NCBI RefSeq assembly: GCF_002102185.1
Contig: NZ_LQOW01000024.1
Span: 186,001-250,000 of the forward strand
DNA: 64,000 bases
Origin: Mycobacterium fragae
Lineage (GTDB): Bacteria > Actinomycetota > Actinomycetes > Mycobacteriales > Mycobacteriaceae
Direction: 5' to 3'
Position numbers and translations under genes: made by a program. Numbering within the stretch: position 1 is the first letter of the stretch; every line of letters begins with the position of its first letter. This document shows, in pieces, positions 1 through 8,798 of the stretch. The notes under the pieces are model-generated. The model had not been told where the DNA came from. It ran no database searches and worked only from the letters and a program-made list of their open reading frames with translations.

Positions 1-1246
1 CGGCTGCGCCTGGCACTGAACATCCCGTATCTCCTGCTGGTCGTCGGCTTCGTGGCGTTCGACGCGGTGCAAACCGTCCGATACGGCGGCAGCGTGAAAG
101 TGCCGGGCGGCGTCGGCCCTGGTGCATGGCTCGGGGTGGCCGGCTCGTTGTTGTGCGCGCAGCCGGTAATCACCGGAACAGCCGCGGACGACGGCGGATT
201 CGCCCGGTGGCTGCGAGCGAACCGGGTCGTGGGCTATGCGTCGATCGTCGCCGCCGCGCTGAGCTTCGTGTTCGTCCTGTATTGGCGAGTGCGCTATGCC
301 ATGCCCGATTCATCCAGCTCATCCGGGTTCGGCAAACAGAACGCCGCCGTGATTGCGACCGCGGTGGTCTACGGGGCCGTGGCGCTGGCTGCCGTCATCG
401 TAGCGTCGAGGTGGATTGTCCAGGGCAGCAAGCCATTCCGGCTGGTGACGGTGGCGCTGGGGGCCTCGACGTTGGTCGCCGGGGGTGATCGTCTGGCTTC
501 TTCCAGTCGGCCGGGAGATCGACGGATTCCACGGCATCGCGCAGAACACGTCGACGGCCGGGGTGGGCTTCGAGGGCTATCTGGCGTGGGCCGCGGCCGC
601 GGCGATTCTTGCGCCGCTGGCATTGCTTGAATCGGTGGCCAACCGACCGATCGACCAGAACGTGTGGCGAGAGGCTGCCCGAAAAGGCTTGCTACTCATC
701 ATCGTATGGTGTGCGGGCTCGATGCTGATGAGAATCACCGACCTTCTGGTCGCGGTGAGCCTGAACTTTCCGTTCTCTCGCTACGACAGCATGGCATTGG
801 CCGCATTCGATCTGATCACCGCCGTCGTTGCGGGATGGCTGCGGGTCAACCTGGTCAACCCGTCGCTGAGCTCCAGGCTGCTCTCGGCCGCGAGTGGAAT
901 CCTGTTCGGGCTCACCGTTGCCCGCATCGTGGTGGGCATCGCGCTGGCTCCTCGATTCTTGGAGCCCAAGCACCCCATCGGGGTGAACAGCTCGGTCTAC
1001 GGGAACAATCTCGCCCAGCAGATCACCAGCACGTTCGATGTCGTGCTATGCGGGCTGGCCCTCGGCGTGCTGGCTGTGGTCCTGTTCGCGGGGCGACGCG
1101 CTCGCCGGATCGCTCGACGTGCCCTTCCCGCCGCCCCCAGTCGCCCGCCGGCGCAGGCCGCACGCGCGCCGCGGATCCATCGCCCAAGTGCGGAGCGGCC
1201 CAAGATCTTTCGGGGCAGCGGTACAGCTCCCCCACCCGAGAGCTAG
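1..1246 (+). pseudogene. Polytopic membrane protein (Rv0537c-like), 5'-truncated by the window edge and frameshifted
   Basis: Frame 1 is open from the first base and encodes hydrophobic segments, including LLLVVGFVAF near the edge and IVAAALSFVFVLYW further on. After about base 484 that frame degenerates, and frame 2 carries on as the same kind of protein from 485 to a TAG at 1244-1246, with more membrane helices and a basic, proline-rich tail. The switch lies in a run of five G at 481-485. Dropping one G gives a continuous LVAGVIVWLLPVG. The order next to galE3 and the methylthioadenosine phosphorylase matches the integral membrane protein Rv0537c. It is either a true frameshift or a homopolymer sequencing error. 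Function is unknown, and the start lies outside the window. The last 4 bases overlap the convergent epimerase gene. Confidence 0.72.
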
Positions 1247-2277
1247 CCGCGTAGCGGGGCGAACGCGAATTCCCGCAGCCCTTGGCGCGGCTCGATATCC
1301 GCCCGGAAACCCAGCACCTCGGCGGCCCGGGCCGGATCGGCGACGATGTGGCGCACGTCGCCGCTGCGGTACTGGAGGGTGACCACCGGCGACACAACGG
1401 AATCCCGGGCTTCACACAGCCGCGTCGCCACCTCGAGGATCGAAATCGGCTGCCCGGAGCAAACGTTGGCGGCAGTGAAGCCCTGGCGGTCAGACGCGAT
1501 CGCAGCCAGGTTGGCGGCGGCCACGTCGTCGACGTGGACGAAGTCGCGCATTTGGCCGCCGTCTTCGAAAACCGGTGGCGGCTGACCCTTTTCGAGGGCC
1601 GAGCGGAAGATCGCGGCGACTCCCGAATACGGGGTGTCGCGTGGCATACCCGGGCCGTAGACGTTGTGATAACGCAAAGCCACCACCGAGCCGCCCGTCG
1701 ACTCCGACCACGCCAGCGCGTAATGCTCCTGCGCGGTCTTGCTGGCCGCGTACAAGCTGCGCGGCCGAAGCGCAGCGTCTTCGTCGACCAGCTGCCAGGC
1801 CAGTTCCTCGCCGCCGACCGGGCAGCGGTGCTCGAACACGCCGGCGTCAAGATCTTCGCGACGCCGCGGCAGCGGATCGACAGGGCCGTGCTGGACGCAG
1901 TGATAGCGGCCCTGCCCGTAGACCACCATCGATGACGCCAGCACCAGGCGCCGCACGCCGGCGTCGAACATCTGAGCCAGCAACACGGCGGTGCCGTAAT
2001 CGTTGTGGCTGCCGTAGGCAGGCGCGTCGGCCGCGTCGACGCCGGCACCGACCACCGCCGCCTGATGGCACACCAGATCGACGCCGGCCAGCAGCGGAGC
2101 CAGCGCGTCGGCGTCGCGGATGTCGACCCGTCGACATTCGGGCGGCACAGCCGCGTTGTCGCCGTGGGCCGCCGGGAGCATGGCGTCGACGGCGACCACG
2201 TCGTGGCCCGCGGTCCGCAGCGCCGCGTCGACTCGCGACCCGATGAAGCCGGCGGCGCCGGTCAGCAGCACCCTCAC
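1243..2277 (-). CDS. galE3: NAD-dependent epimerase/dehydratase, GalE3-like
   Basis: This 344-aa extended short-chain dehydrogenase starts with a Rossmann nucleotide-binding motif, TGAAGFIG, at residues 6-13, which holds NAD(P). The catalytic YxxxK appears as YAASK in SLYAASKTAQEHYAL, with an upstream ASSMVVYG serine/threonine strand. Length matches M. tuberculosis Rv0536 (GalE3), and it sits beside the same neighbours. The family interconverts or dehydrates nucleotide sugars; the exact substrate cannot be read from the sequence, so the galactose epimerase name is by position and family only. Its start overlaps the stop of the upstream phosphorylase by 4 bases, so the two are probably co-transcribed and coupled. 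Confidence 0.85.
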   Translation of the reverse strand: MRVLLTGAAGFIGSRVDAALRTAGHDVVAVDAMLPAAHGDNAAVPPECRRVDIRDADALAPLLAGVDLVCHQAAVVGAGVDAADAPAYGSHNDYGTAVLLAQMFDAGVRRLVLASSMVVYGQGRYHCVQHGPVDPLPRRREDLDAGVFEHRCPVGGEELAWQLVDEDAALRPRSLYAASKTAQEHYALAWSESTGGSVVALRYHNVYGPGMPRDTPYSGVAAIFRSALEKGQPPPVFEDGGQMRDFVHVDDVAAANLAAIASDRQGFTAANVCSGQPISILEVATRLCEARDSVVSPVVTLQYRSGDVRHIVADPARAAEVLGFRADIEPRQGLREFAFAPLRG

Positions 2278-3050
2278 GGCTCGTCGAACGGCAGTTGGAC
2301 ACCGGTGTGTGACTGGCAGTCGGTGCAGGTGAGCTCGCTGGCGACCTGGCGGATCGCCTCGTGGACGAGTTTCTTGAACGGCTCGATGTTCCTCGTGAAT
2401 TCGGCGATCACGTCGACGGCCTTAACTCCGCTGCCCGCGTCGATGCCGGCATCCAGGTCGGTAACTAAACCGATTGTGGCATAACATATTTCGAGTTCCC
2501 GGGCCAGCACCGCCTCCGGGTAACCGGTCATGTTGATCAGCGTGAAGCCTGCGGCGGCGAACCACTGGCTTTCCGCGCGGGTGGAAAACCGCGGGCCCTG
2601 GATGACCACCATGGTGCCGCCGTCGACCACCCCGGGCAGGCCGGTGACTGCTGAGCGCAGCGTCGGGCAGTACGGGTCGGCGAAGGACACGTGTGCCGGG
2701 CCGGAGTCGAAGTAGGTGTCGGCGCGACGGCGGGTACGGTCCACCAGCTGGTCGGGCACCACGACTGTGCCCGGCCCGAGTTCGGGCGTCAGGCTGCCGA
2801 CCGCGCAGGGCGCGAAGACCCGTCGCACCCCCAACGCCCGCAGCGCCCACATGTTGGCCCGATACGGCACCTTGTGCGCCGCATACTCGTGGCCGGCGCC
2901 GTGCCGGGGCAGAAACGCGACCTCATGCTCGCCGACCGTGCCGACGGTGATCGGCGCGCTCGGCTCGCCGAACGGGGTGTCCAACTTGATGCTGCGCGCG
3001 TCTGCTCCGAAGAAGGTGTAGAAGCCGCTCCCGCCGATCACTCCCAGCAT
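2274..3050 (-). CDS. mtnP: S-methyl-5'-thioadenosine phosphorylase (Rv0535 family)
   Basis: 258 aa of the purine nucleoside phosphorylase/MTAP family. The N-terminal [10 protein letters not shown] and the central RGDxxP-like regions ([18 protein letters not shown]) are phosphate and ribose contacts, and [16 protein letters not shown] is the family signature. It cleaves methylthioadenosine to adenine and methylthioribose-1-phosphate in methionine and polyamine salvage. I chose the ATG at 3048-3050 because the protein then begins [11 protein letters not shown], close to M. tuberculosis Rv0535. A longer open frame upstream to 3263 runs antisense through menA and is unlikely to be coding. It is divergent from menA, with only 37 bases between the two starts, which must hold both promoters or leaderless starts. 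Confidence 0.9.
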   Translation of the reverse strand: MLGVIGGSGFYTFFGADARSIKLDTPFGEPSAPITVGTVGEHEVAFLPRHGAGHEYAAHKVPYRANMWALRALGVRRVFAPCAVGSLTPELGPGTVVVPDQLVDRTRRRADTYFDSGPAHVSFADPYCPTLRSAVTGLPGVVDGGTMVVIQGPRFSTRAESQWFAAAGFTLINMTGYPEAVLARELEICYATIGLVTDLDAGIDAGSGVKAVDVIAEFTRNIEPFKKLVHEAIRQVASELTCTDCQSHTGVQLPFDEP

Positions 3051-3087
3051 CCGCCCATTGTGGTACAGCGTCTGCAACGATCGAGCC

Positions 3088-3960
3088 GTGGCCAGTCTTG
3101 CGCAGTGGATTGCGGGCGCGCGGCCCCGGACGCTGCCGAATGCGTTCGCACCGGTGATCGCGGGCACCGGCGCGGCCGCGTGGCTGCACGCCGCGGTGTG
3201 GTGGAAGGCGCTGCTCGCGGTATTGGTGGCGTGCGCTTTTGTTATCGGGGTCAACTTCGCCAACGACTACTCCGACGGCATCCGCGGCACCGACGACGAC
3301 CGGGCGGGCCCCGTGCGGCTGGTGGGCTCGCGGCTGGCGGCACCGCGGTCGGTGCTGACGGTTGCGGTGCTGAGCCTCACTGTCGGCGCGGCGGCCGGAT
3401 TGGCGCTGGCGTTGACCAGCCGGCCATGGCTGATCGTCGTCGGCGTGGCATGCATCGCCGGGGCCTGGTTGTACACCGGCGGGTCAAAACCCTACGGCTA
3501 TGCGGGTTTTGGCGAACTGGCGGTATTCGTGTTCTTCGGGCTGATCGCCGTCCTCGGTACCCAGTACACCCAGGCGTTGCGGGTGGACTGGGTGGGGCTG
3601 GTGCTGGCTGTGACGACGGGCGCGCTGTCGTCAGCGGTGCTGGTGGCCAACAACCTGCGGGATATTCCCACCGACACGCAATCGCAAAAGTTGACCCTGG
3701 CGGTGCGGCTGGGCGACACCGGGACACGGACGTTTTACCAGGCGCTGCTGGTGATCGCAGGAGTATTGACCCTGGCGCTGACGGCGGCGACGCCGTGGTG
3801 CGCAACCGGATTACTGGCAGCGCCGTTGGCGATTCGTGCCGCCGCACCGGTGCGATCCGGGCGGGTGGGCGCCGAGCTGATTCCGGTGCTGCGCGATACC
3901 GGGCTGGCGATGCTGGTTTGGTCGATCGCCGTCGCAGCGGCCTTGGCGTTAGCCGGTTGA
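3088..3960 (+). CDS. menA: 1,4-dihydroxy-2-naphthoate polyprenyltransferase
   Basis: 290-aa UbiA-family membrane prenyltransferase that attaches the polyprenyl tail to dihydroxynaphthoate, giving demethylmenaquinone, in the plasma membrane. The first aspartate-rich motif is [14 protein letters not shown] (about residues 59-72) and the second region contains NNLRDIPTD, which bind the Mg-diphosphate of the prenyl donor. About eight hydrophobic helices follow. I chose the GTG at 3088 because [19 protein letters not shown] then lines up with the known MenA N-terminus; an ATG at 3058 adds ten residues. The 3' end overlaps the convergent NTF2-like gene by 12 bases. In M. tuberculosis fabH lies beyond menA; it is absent here. 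Confidence 0.92.
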   Translation: MASLAQWIAGARPRTLPNAFAPVIAGTGAAAWLHAAVWWKALLAVLVACAFVIGVNFANDYSDGIRGTDDDRAGPVRLVGSRLAAPRSVLTVAVLSLTVGAAAGLALALTSRPWLIVVGVACIAGAWLYTGGSKPYGYAGFGELAVFVFFGLIAVLGTQYTQALRVDWVGLVLAVTTGALSSAVLVANNLRDIPTDTQSQKLTLAVRLGDTGTRTFYQALLVIAGVLTLALTAATPWCATGLLAAPLAIRAAAPVRSGRVGAELIPVLRDTGLAMLVWSIAVAAALALAG

Positions 3961-4293
3961 CGTCCCCGTCCAATACTCGACGAACCGCCCGTCGGCGAAT
4001 CGCAGAATGTCGTTGCCGTAGAAGACGGTCAGGCTGTCGCCGCTCTTGCCTCGCCCGTTCCACCGTCCGGCGACCAATTCGCCGTCCACCAGCGGCCCGA
4101 CCTCAATCTGGAACGTCAACTCGTCGAACATGTTGTGGGTTCTTTCGATGGTCGACTCGAGCTCGGCCGGACCGTGCACGTCGTGATCGGGCCAGTGGCC
4201 GACGAAGTCGTCGGCGACCAGCTCGGACGCGATCGGCTTGCCGGTCCACAGCTCATGGATCCAGCGGCGGTATGCGTCGTGTGCGTTGCTCAT
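3949..4293 (-). CDS. NTF2-like / SnoaL-type small protein
   Basis: 114 aa, starting at the ATG at 4291-4293 ([11 protein letters not shown]). The pattern of an N-terminal helix, then a [20 protein letters not shown] segment, a conserved [23 protein letters not shown] hairpin and a final DGRFVEYW strand is that of the SnoaL/NTF2-like cone fold, which serves as small-molecule isomerases, hydrolases or binding proteins. The ligand cannot be inferred. It replaces the fabH/PE_PGRS6 interval that M. tuberculosis has next to menA, so it may be an accessory gene. Convergent with menA. Confidence 0.7.
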   Translation of the reverse strand: MSNAHDAYRRWIHELWTGKPIASELVADDFVGHWPDHDVHGPAELESTIERTHNMFDELTFQIEVGPLVDGELVAGRWNGRGKSGDSLTVFYGNDILRFADGRFVEYWTGTSTG

Positions 4294-4314
4294 AGCGCCA
4301 GCGTGCCATTTTCG

Positions 4315-4339
4315 CGCCGTCGAGTGTGCGCCGACGGCG
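4315..4339 (-). terminator. Candidate hairpin between two minus-strand genes
   Basis: CGCCGTCG at 4315-4322 and CGACGGCG at 4332-4339 are a perfect 8-bp inverted repeat around a 9-base loop. It lies about 70 bases downstream of the DUF4229 stop on the minus strand and just before the NTF2-like start. There is no T-tract, as is usual for mycobacterial hairpins. The same stretch carries two near-identical 14-mers, CGTCGAGTGTGCGC (4318-4331) and CGTCGAGCGTGCGC (4338-4351), 20 bases apart, so it may be a small repeat rather than a terminator. Confidence 0.35.
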
Positions 4340-4410
4340 TCGAGCGTGCGCTGAGGGCGGCGCTCACCGGCGTGTTGCCGCCGTGGATGCACAGTCGACG
4401 GAAGAAGGGC

Positions 4411-4731
4411 TTAGTCCGCAGTGTCGTCCTTGGGCGCCTCACCGCGCAGCCTGGCCCGCAGTTGTTCGCGGTCGCGGCGCCGACGTTCGGTGGCCACCTC
4501 CAGTCCGGCGGTGGCCCGGCGTCGCAGGGGGCTGAACAACCAGATGCCCAGCGGCATGGCAATGATGAGCGCGAACAACACCGCGACGACGATCGGGAAT
4601 TCGCGCACGCCCAGCAGTCGCGCCGCGCCGTAGATCACCGCGCTGAGCGCCACCACCAGGACCAGCCGAGCCGCGGTGTAGAGCAGAACGTCGACGACGG
4701 CGCGGCGCGCCGGGTTCGGACCTCCTGACAC
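4411..4731 (-). CDS. DUF4229 small membrane protein (Rv0531-like)
   Basis: 106 aa from the GTG at 4729-4731. Two hydrophobic helices (about residues 12-33 and 42-62, including VVDVLLYTAARLVLVVALSA and FPIVVAVLFALIIAMPLGIW) are followed by a highly charged tail rich in Arg and Glu (RRRRDREQLRARLRGE). This is the DUF4229 pattern, and the position matches Rv0531. Function unknown. An upstream open extension to 4848 would run into the promoter and ribosome-binding site of the divergent 54-aa gene, so the shorter start is preferred. Confidence 0.78.
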   Translation of the reverse strand: MSGGPNPARRAVVDVLLYTAARLVLVVALSAVIYGAARLLGVREFPIVVAVLFALIIAMPLGIWLFSPLRRRATAGLEVATERRRRDREQLRARLRGEAPKDDTAD

Positions 4732-4778
4732 GGTCCGAGCGTACGGCGCCGCGTATATTCGGACCAAGGAGGTGTTGA

Positions 4779-4943
4779 GTGTTATACCTGCTCCTCGTCC
4801 TGGTGTTGGGGACGCTGATCTACATCGGCTGGCGCGCGGTCCGCTCACAGGTCAACCGGCCGAAGACTCGCGTTATCGGACCCGACGACGATCCGGAGTT
4901 CCTGTGGCGCCTAAGCCACGGTGACAACAACCCGCCTAGATGA
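4779..4943 (+). CDS. Small single-pass membrane protein, 54 aa (Rv0530A-like)
   Basis: GTG start at 4779 preceded by a strong Shine-Dalgarno AAGGAGG at 4766-4772, six bases upstream. The product opens with a single hydrophobic segment (LYLLLVLVLGTLIYIGW) and ends in a polar tail with GPDDDPEFLWRLSHG. This matches the small hypothetical annotated as Rv0530A between Rv0530 and Rv0531. The conserved acidic-aromatic tail suggests a cytosolic interaction site, which is my inference. The last 8 bases overlap the 3' end of the convergent MinD-like gene. Confidence 0.75.
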   Translation: MLYLLLVLVLGTLIYIGWRAVRSQVNRPKTRVIGPDDDPEFLWRLSHGDNNPPR

Positions 4944-6234
4944 AGCGCTCGTTGTATCGCCGCTGATCATTCGGAAAACCATCGGCGACAACGGCTGCCA
5001 GTTCGACGAGGGCTTCTCGCGTCTCTCGCTTCAACCGGTCGAGGCTGATCTCGGCGCCCTCCTCGAGATGCGGGTCGAACGGCACCAGCCGCACCGCCCG
5101 GCAGCGCCGGGAGAAGTGATCGACCACCTTCTGCATGTCGACCTTGCCTGAGCGAGGTCGCACCGCGTTGATGACGGCGATCGACTTGCGGACCAATTCC
5201 TCGTGCCCGTGGGCGTCCAGCCAGTCCAGGGTTGCCGACGCGCTGCGCGCGCCGTCGATCGATCCCGAGCTGACGACGATCAGGGCGTCGGCCTTGCTCA
5301 GCACCGCCGACATCGCCGAGTGCAACAGCCCGGTCCCGCAGTCGGTGAGCACCAAGCCGTAGAACCGCTCCAGGACGTCCAGGGTGCGGGTGTAGTCCTC
5401 GGCGCTGAACGCCTCGGACATGGCCGGATCGCTTTCCGATGCCAAGACCTCCAGCCTGCTGGGACCCTGCGAGGTGTAGCTGCGGACATCGCTGTACCGC
5501 TCGATGCCCTCGGCGTCGCGCAGCAGGTGACGCACGGTGGCCGGCGTCTCCAATGGCACCTTCTGGCTCAGCGTGCCCCGATCGGGGTTGGCGTCCACCG
5601 CGATCACCCGGTCACCGCGGATGGACGCGAAGGTTGCCCCCAGGGTGGCGGTGATGGTGGTCTTACCGACCCCGCCCTTCAGCGAGAGCATCGCGATGCG
5701 GTAGCAGCCCTTCAGCGGCTGGTTGACCTGGACCATCAGGTCGTTCAGCCGCATGACGCGGGGGCTTTCGCCGACGTTGATCAACTGACCCGACAACAGG
5801 TAGAGCCAACGACGCCAACCCTCCGACGGCGGGGGCTTCACCTGCCTCAGCAGGGTGCTGGTGGAAAGTTCCGGATACGGGTGGATCCCATGCGGCTGCG
5901 ACGTGTCGGCCGGCGGTTGATCCCCGTAGTAGCCGCCGTAGGTCGGCGGCGCCGGCGCATCGACGACCCGTGGCATGCCTCTGGCGGAGGTGGCTGCCCA
6001 GGCCCGCGGTTCGGCGCGAGTGGGGGGTGGCGGCACGGCCCGCGTCTGAGATTCGCTGATGCGCCGGTCGGTCCGGAATCCGGCGAACGCCTTGGTTTCG
6101 GCCTCGCTGTTCCTCGCGTCGGCCGGCGGGGGCGGCGGGGGCGCTGGCGGCTGGGGTGGCAACTCAGTTGTCGGAGGGTCTTCGCGGCCGCGCGCTACCT
6201 CCGCACTGTGGGTTGGATGGTCAGACACGTGCAC
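4936..6234 (-). CDS. MinD/ParA-family ATPase with proline-rich N-terminus (Rv0530-like)
   Basis: 432 aa. Residues 1-120 are a low-complexity Pro/Ala-rich region. A P-loop of the deviant Walker A type, KGGVGKT, is at residues 186-192, followed by VIAVDANPDRGTL and the switch VLTDCGTGLLHSAM. This architecture is like the proline-rich MinD proteins of ESX loci (EspI, Rv3876), but the position matches Rv0530, next to the cytochrome c maturation genes. A role in positioning or assembling an envelope complex is plausible and unproven. It is divergent from nothing nearby; transcription probably continues from ccsB (27 bases upstream). Confidence 0.82.
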   Translation of the reverse strand: MHVSDHPTHSAEVARGREDPPTTELPPQPPAPPPPPPADARNSEAETKAFAGFRTDRRISESQTRAVPPPPTRAEPRAWAATSARGMPRVVDAPAPPTYGGYYGDQPPADTSQPHGIHPYPELSTSTLLRQVKPPPSEGWRRWLYLLSGQLINVGESPRVMRLNDLMVQVNQPLKGCYRIAMLSLKGGVGKTTITATLGATFASIRGDRVIAVDANPDRGTLSQKVPLETPATVRHLLRDAEGIERYSDVRSYTSQGPSRLEVLASESDPAMSEAFSAEDYTRTLDVLERFYGLVLTDCGTGLLHSAMSAVLSKADALIVVSSGSIDGARSASATLDWLDAHGHEELVRKSIAVINAVRPRSGKVDMQKVVDHFSRRCRAVRLVPFDPHLEEGAEISLDRLKRETREALVELAAVVADGFPNDQRRYNERFI

Positions 6235-6261
6235 TTCCCCTCGTTGCGGTACTCGAGTCGG

Positions 6262-7230
6262 TTAGCCCACACCGGCATATGAATGCAGGCCCACAGTCAC
6301 CAGGTTAACGAAGAACAGGTTGAAGACCATTGCCACGAATCCGGCGGCGTTGATCCAGGCGGCCTTTCTGTCCCGCCATCCCGCCGTTGACCTGGCATGC
6401 AGGTAGGCGGCATACACCATCCACGCGATGAACGCCACCGTCTCCTTGGGATCCCATCCCCAGTACCGACCCCATGCTTGCTCGGCCCAGATCGCGCCGA
6501 ATATCACCCCGAAACCGAAGACCGGGAACCCGAAGATCGTCGTCCGGTAGGCGATGCGATCCAGCGTCTGCGCGTCCGGCAGCCGCTGCACCATCCGGGC
6601 CAACGCCCCGGGCGCATCGGGCTCGCCCAGCCGCGACGTCCGCAGCAGGAACAGGATGCTGGCCACGCCCGCGACCAGAAACACCCCAGAACCGAGGCTG
6701 ACCACCGAGACGTGGATGGGCAGCCAGTAGGACTGCAGCGCCGGCATCACCGGCGCGGCGTTGGCGTAGAGCCAGCGCCCGGACACCGTCAGCAAAATCA
6801 GGACCGGCAAGAGCAGGAAAACCCACAGCGGCCGGTATTGCGGTCGGCGCAACACGATCGCGCCGGCGACTAGCCCGCAAAAGCAGGTCAGGTTGATGAA
6901 CTCGTACATGTTGCCCCAGGGCACGCGCGCGGTGGCCAGACCGCGCAGCACGATGCACAGCGCCAACAACCCGCTTCCGGCGTACACCAAGGCCAGCCCG
7001 GCCCGCCCGACACGTTCGTCAAACGGCCGCCGTGGTGCCTGGGGGACGACGCCCGGCGTGGTGCTATCGGCGGCGACTCCCGCGGTCACTAGCTCACCGG
7101 CCCGGCGGCTGCGGGCGTAGGCGAGTTCGATGGCCAGCAGCAGCAACGCGACCACCAGCACCACGACCGCGGAGGTGAACGCCCAATCGGAGTTGCGCGC
7201 CAGCCCGATGTGCACGTGCACGGTGTTCAT
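6262..7230 (-). CDS. ccsB: Cytochrome c biogenesis protein CcsB (CcsA/ResC type)
   Basis: 322-aa polytopic membrane protein. The haem-handling tryptophan-rich motif is visible as WGWDPKET, flanked by His-containing helices (WLPIHVSVVSLG and FVNLVTVGLHSYAG). With ResB it forms the System II haem export and cytochrome c ligation complex acting on the outer face of the plasma membrane. The ATG at 7228-7230 (MNTVHVHIGLARNSDWAFTS) fits Rv0529, and it overlaps the resB stop by 4 bases, so translation is coupled. A loop at about residues 50-80 is variable. Confidence 0.92.
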   Translation of the reverse strand: MNTVHVHIGLARNSDWAFTSAVVVLVVALLLLAIELAYARSRRAGELVTAGVAADSTTPGVVPQAPRRPFDERVGRAGLALVYAGSGLLALCIVLRGLATARVPWGNMYEFINLTCFCGLVAGAIVLRRPQYRPLWVFLLLPVLILLTVSGRWLYANAAPVMPALQSYWLPIHVSVVSLGSGVFLVAGVASILFLLRTSRLGEPDAPGALARMVQRLPDAQTLDRIAYRTTIFGFPVFGFGVIFGAIWAEQAWGRYWGWDPKETVAFIAWMVYAAYLHARSTAGWRDRKAAWINAAGFVAMVFNLFFVNLVTVGLHSYAGVG

Positions 7231-8798
7231 CGGACGCTCAGCTCCCTTCGCTCGCCCGCGTCGAATCCGGCCAACAGCCGGCTGGTCAGCCGCTCGAATT
7301 CGTCGCCCCAACCGGAGTTATCGGTGCGCGCCAGCCCGCCAAGCTCGACGTTCACCGTATCGGTCGCGCCGGTGGGCGCGATCCGCACCCAGACCCGCCG
7401 CCGTCGCACCAGCAGCGAAACCAACAGCCCGGCCATCATCGTCACAGCGCACACCAGCACCCAAACCTGGCCCGGATCGTGGGAGACCTGCAGGTTGACG
7501 AACGGGACGGCGCCGTCGAATCGCACCACCGTGCCGTCATCGAGCCGGACCTGTTCGCCGGCGCGCAGGTTGACGCGTTTGAGCTTGGTCAGCCGGTGCT
7601 GGTCGATGAGGCGAGGATCCAGCGTGTAGAGCGACTGCGGGCGGCCGGTGTCCAGGCCGGTGTCGCCTTGATAGATGTCGACGGCGACCGCGGGCGCGTT
7701 CAACGCGGGAAAGCTCGACGACAGCAGCGTGCCCTCGAGCTGCTCGGTCGGCGCGAGCAGGCCCTGGATGGCGATCTGGTGTTTGCGGCGCTGGTCCGGG
7801 TCGGGATACGTGCCGGCCGGCGGGTCGATGCGGGCAACGCCCGACGACAGCAGGGTCTGCGGATTGTCGGGCCGCCACTGCACGGTCGAGGTGCGGATCT
7901 GCCCGTCGGGGAAGGTCACGCTGAACGTCGGCGCGTAGCCGTGGCCCTGGAGATACACGCGGTCGCCTTGGAGCCGCAGCGGGTGGTTGACCTGTAGCCG
8001 GTAAGGCCGCCAGGTGTTTGTGCTGAGGTCGCGGCCGCTCTGGTAATCGATATTCGCCGCGAACGACGTGGCCTGACCGGATGGCAGGTAGTAGGCCTGA
8101 AAGTCGTTGACCCGGATACAAATTGGGTGTAGCGACGTGCCGTCGACCGTGTTGCCGGCCCGGAACGAGTCGAACGCGGCCGGTGACGCCGAGCAGAAGC
8201 CGGGCCCGCGGTCGGCGATGACGATCACGTTGCCCTCGTAGCCGAACAGCTTGCCGACGGCCACCGCGATCAGCAGGCCCAGTAGCGAGAAGTGAAAGAT
8301 CAGGTTGCCGAATTCGCGCAAATAGCCCTTTTCGGCGGAGATTTCGACGATGCCGGTCCCGCGGGTTACTTTGCGCCAGCCGCGCAGCCGGTCGGCGATC
8401 GTGGCGGCCACGTCGTCAGGATTGCCGGCGACTGTGGCGGTCGCGTTTTTGGGCAACCGGGCCAGGTTGCGGGGTGCGGGCACCGGCGTGGCCCGCATGC
8501 CGCGAGCGTGTTCGATCGTCCGCGGCACGAGGCAGCCGACCAGTGACACGAACAACAGCACATAGATTGCGGTGAACCAGAAGCTGCCGAACACGTCGAA
8601 CGCCTGCAGTCGGTCCAGCCACGGCCCGATCAGTGGGTGCGCCGCCAGGTAGTCGTCGACCTTGCCGGCGTTGAGGCTGCGTTGTGGCAGCAGCGCGCCG
8701 GGTATCGCGCCGAGGGTCAGCAGCAACAGCAGCACCAGCGCGGTGCCCATCGAGGTCAGCGCGCGCCAGGTGTTGCGGGCTTTTTGCGCGAGCGACAT
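7227..8798 (-). CDS. resB: Cytochrome c biogenesis protein ResB
   Basis: 523 aa. N-terminal membrane helices (LVLLLLLTLGAIPGALLPQ), a second pair ending FWFTAIYVLLFVSLVGCLVP, a helix with GNLIFHFSLLGLL, a large exported domain, and a last helix (VWVLVCAVTMMAGLLVSLL). It partners CcsB to deliver haem to apocytochromes. The start is the ATG at 8796-8798 (MSLAQKARNTW), which overlaps the ccdA stop by one base (TGATG). The same frame stays open far upstream, antisense-free but out of frame within ccdA, and I reject that extension. Confidence 0.92.
   Translation of the reverse strand: MSLAQKARNTWRALTSMGTALVLLLLLTLGAIPGALLPQRSLNAGKVDDYLAAHPLIGPWLDRLQAFDVFGSFWFTAIYVLLFVSLVGCLVPRTIEHARGMRATPVPAPRNLARLPKNATATVAGNPDDVAATIADRLRGWRKVTRGTGIVEISAEKGYLREFGNLIFHFSLLGLLIAVAVGKLFGYEGNVIVIADRGPGFCSASPAAFDSFRAGNTVDGTSLHPICIRVNDFQAYYLPSGQATSFAANIDYQSGRDLSTNTWRPYRLQVNHPLRLQGDRVYLQGHGYAPTFSVTFPDGQIRTSTVQWRPDNPQTLLSSGVARIDPPAGTYPDPDQRRKHQIAIQGLLAPTEQLEGTLLSSSFPALNAPAVAVDIYQGDTGLDTGRPQSLYTLDPRLIDQHRLTKLKRVNLRAGEQVRLDDGTVVRFDGAVPFVNLQVSHDPGQVWVLVCAVTMMAGLLVSLLVRRRRVWVRIAPTGATDTVNVELGGLARTDNSGWGDEFERLTSRLLAGFDAGERRELSVR

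Noticed and set aside
2691..4295. A 534-residue plus-strand frame across the phosphorylase, menA and the NTF2-like gene
   Set aside because: It spans three real genes in another frame and is Arg/Gly-rich noise.
4936..6234. EspI-like ESX component
   Set aside because: The proline-rich MinD layout is similar, but there are no ESX genes around it. Its neighbours are those of Rv0530 and the cytochrome c genes.
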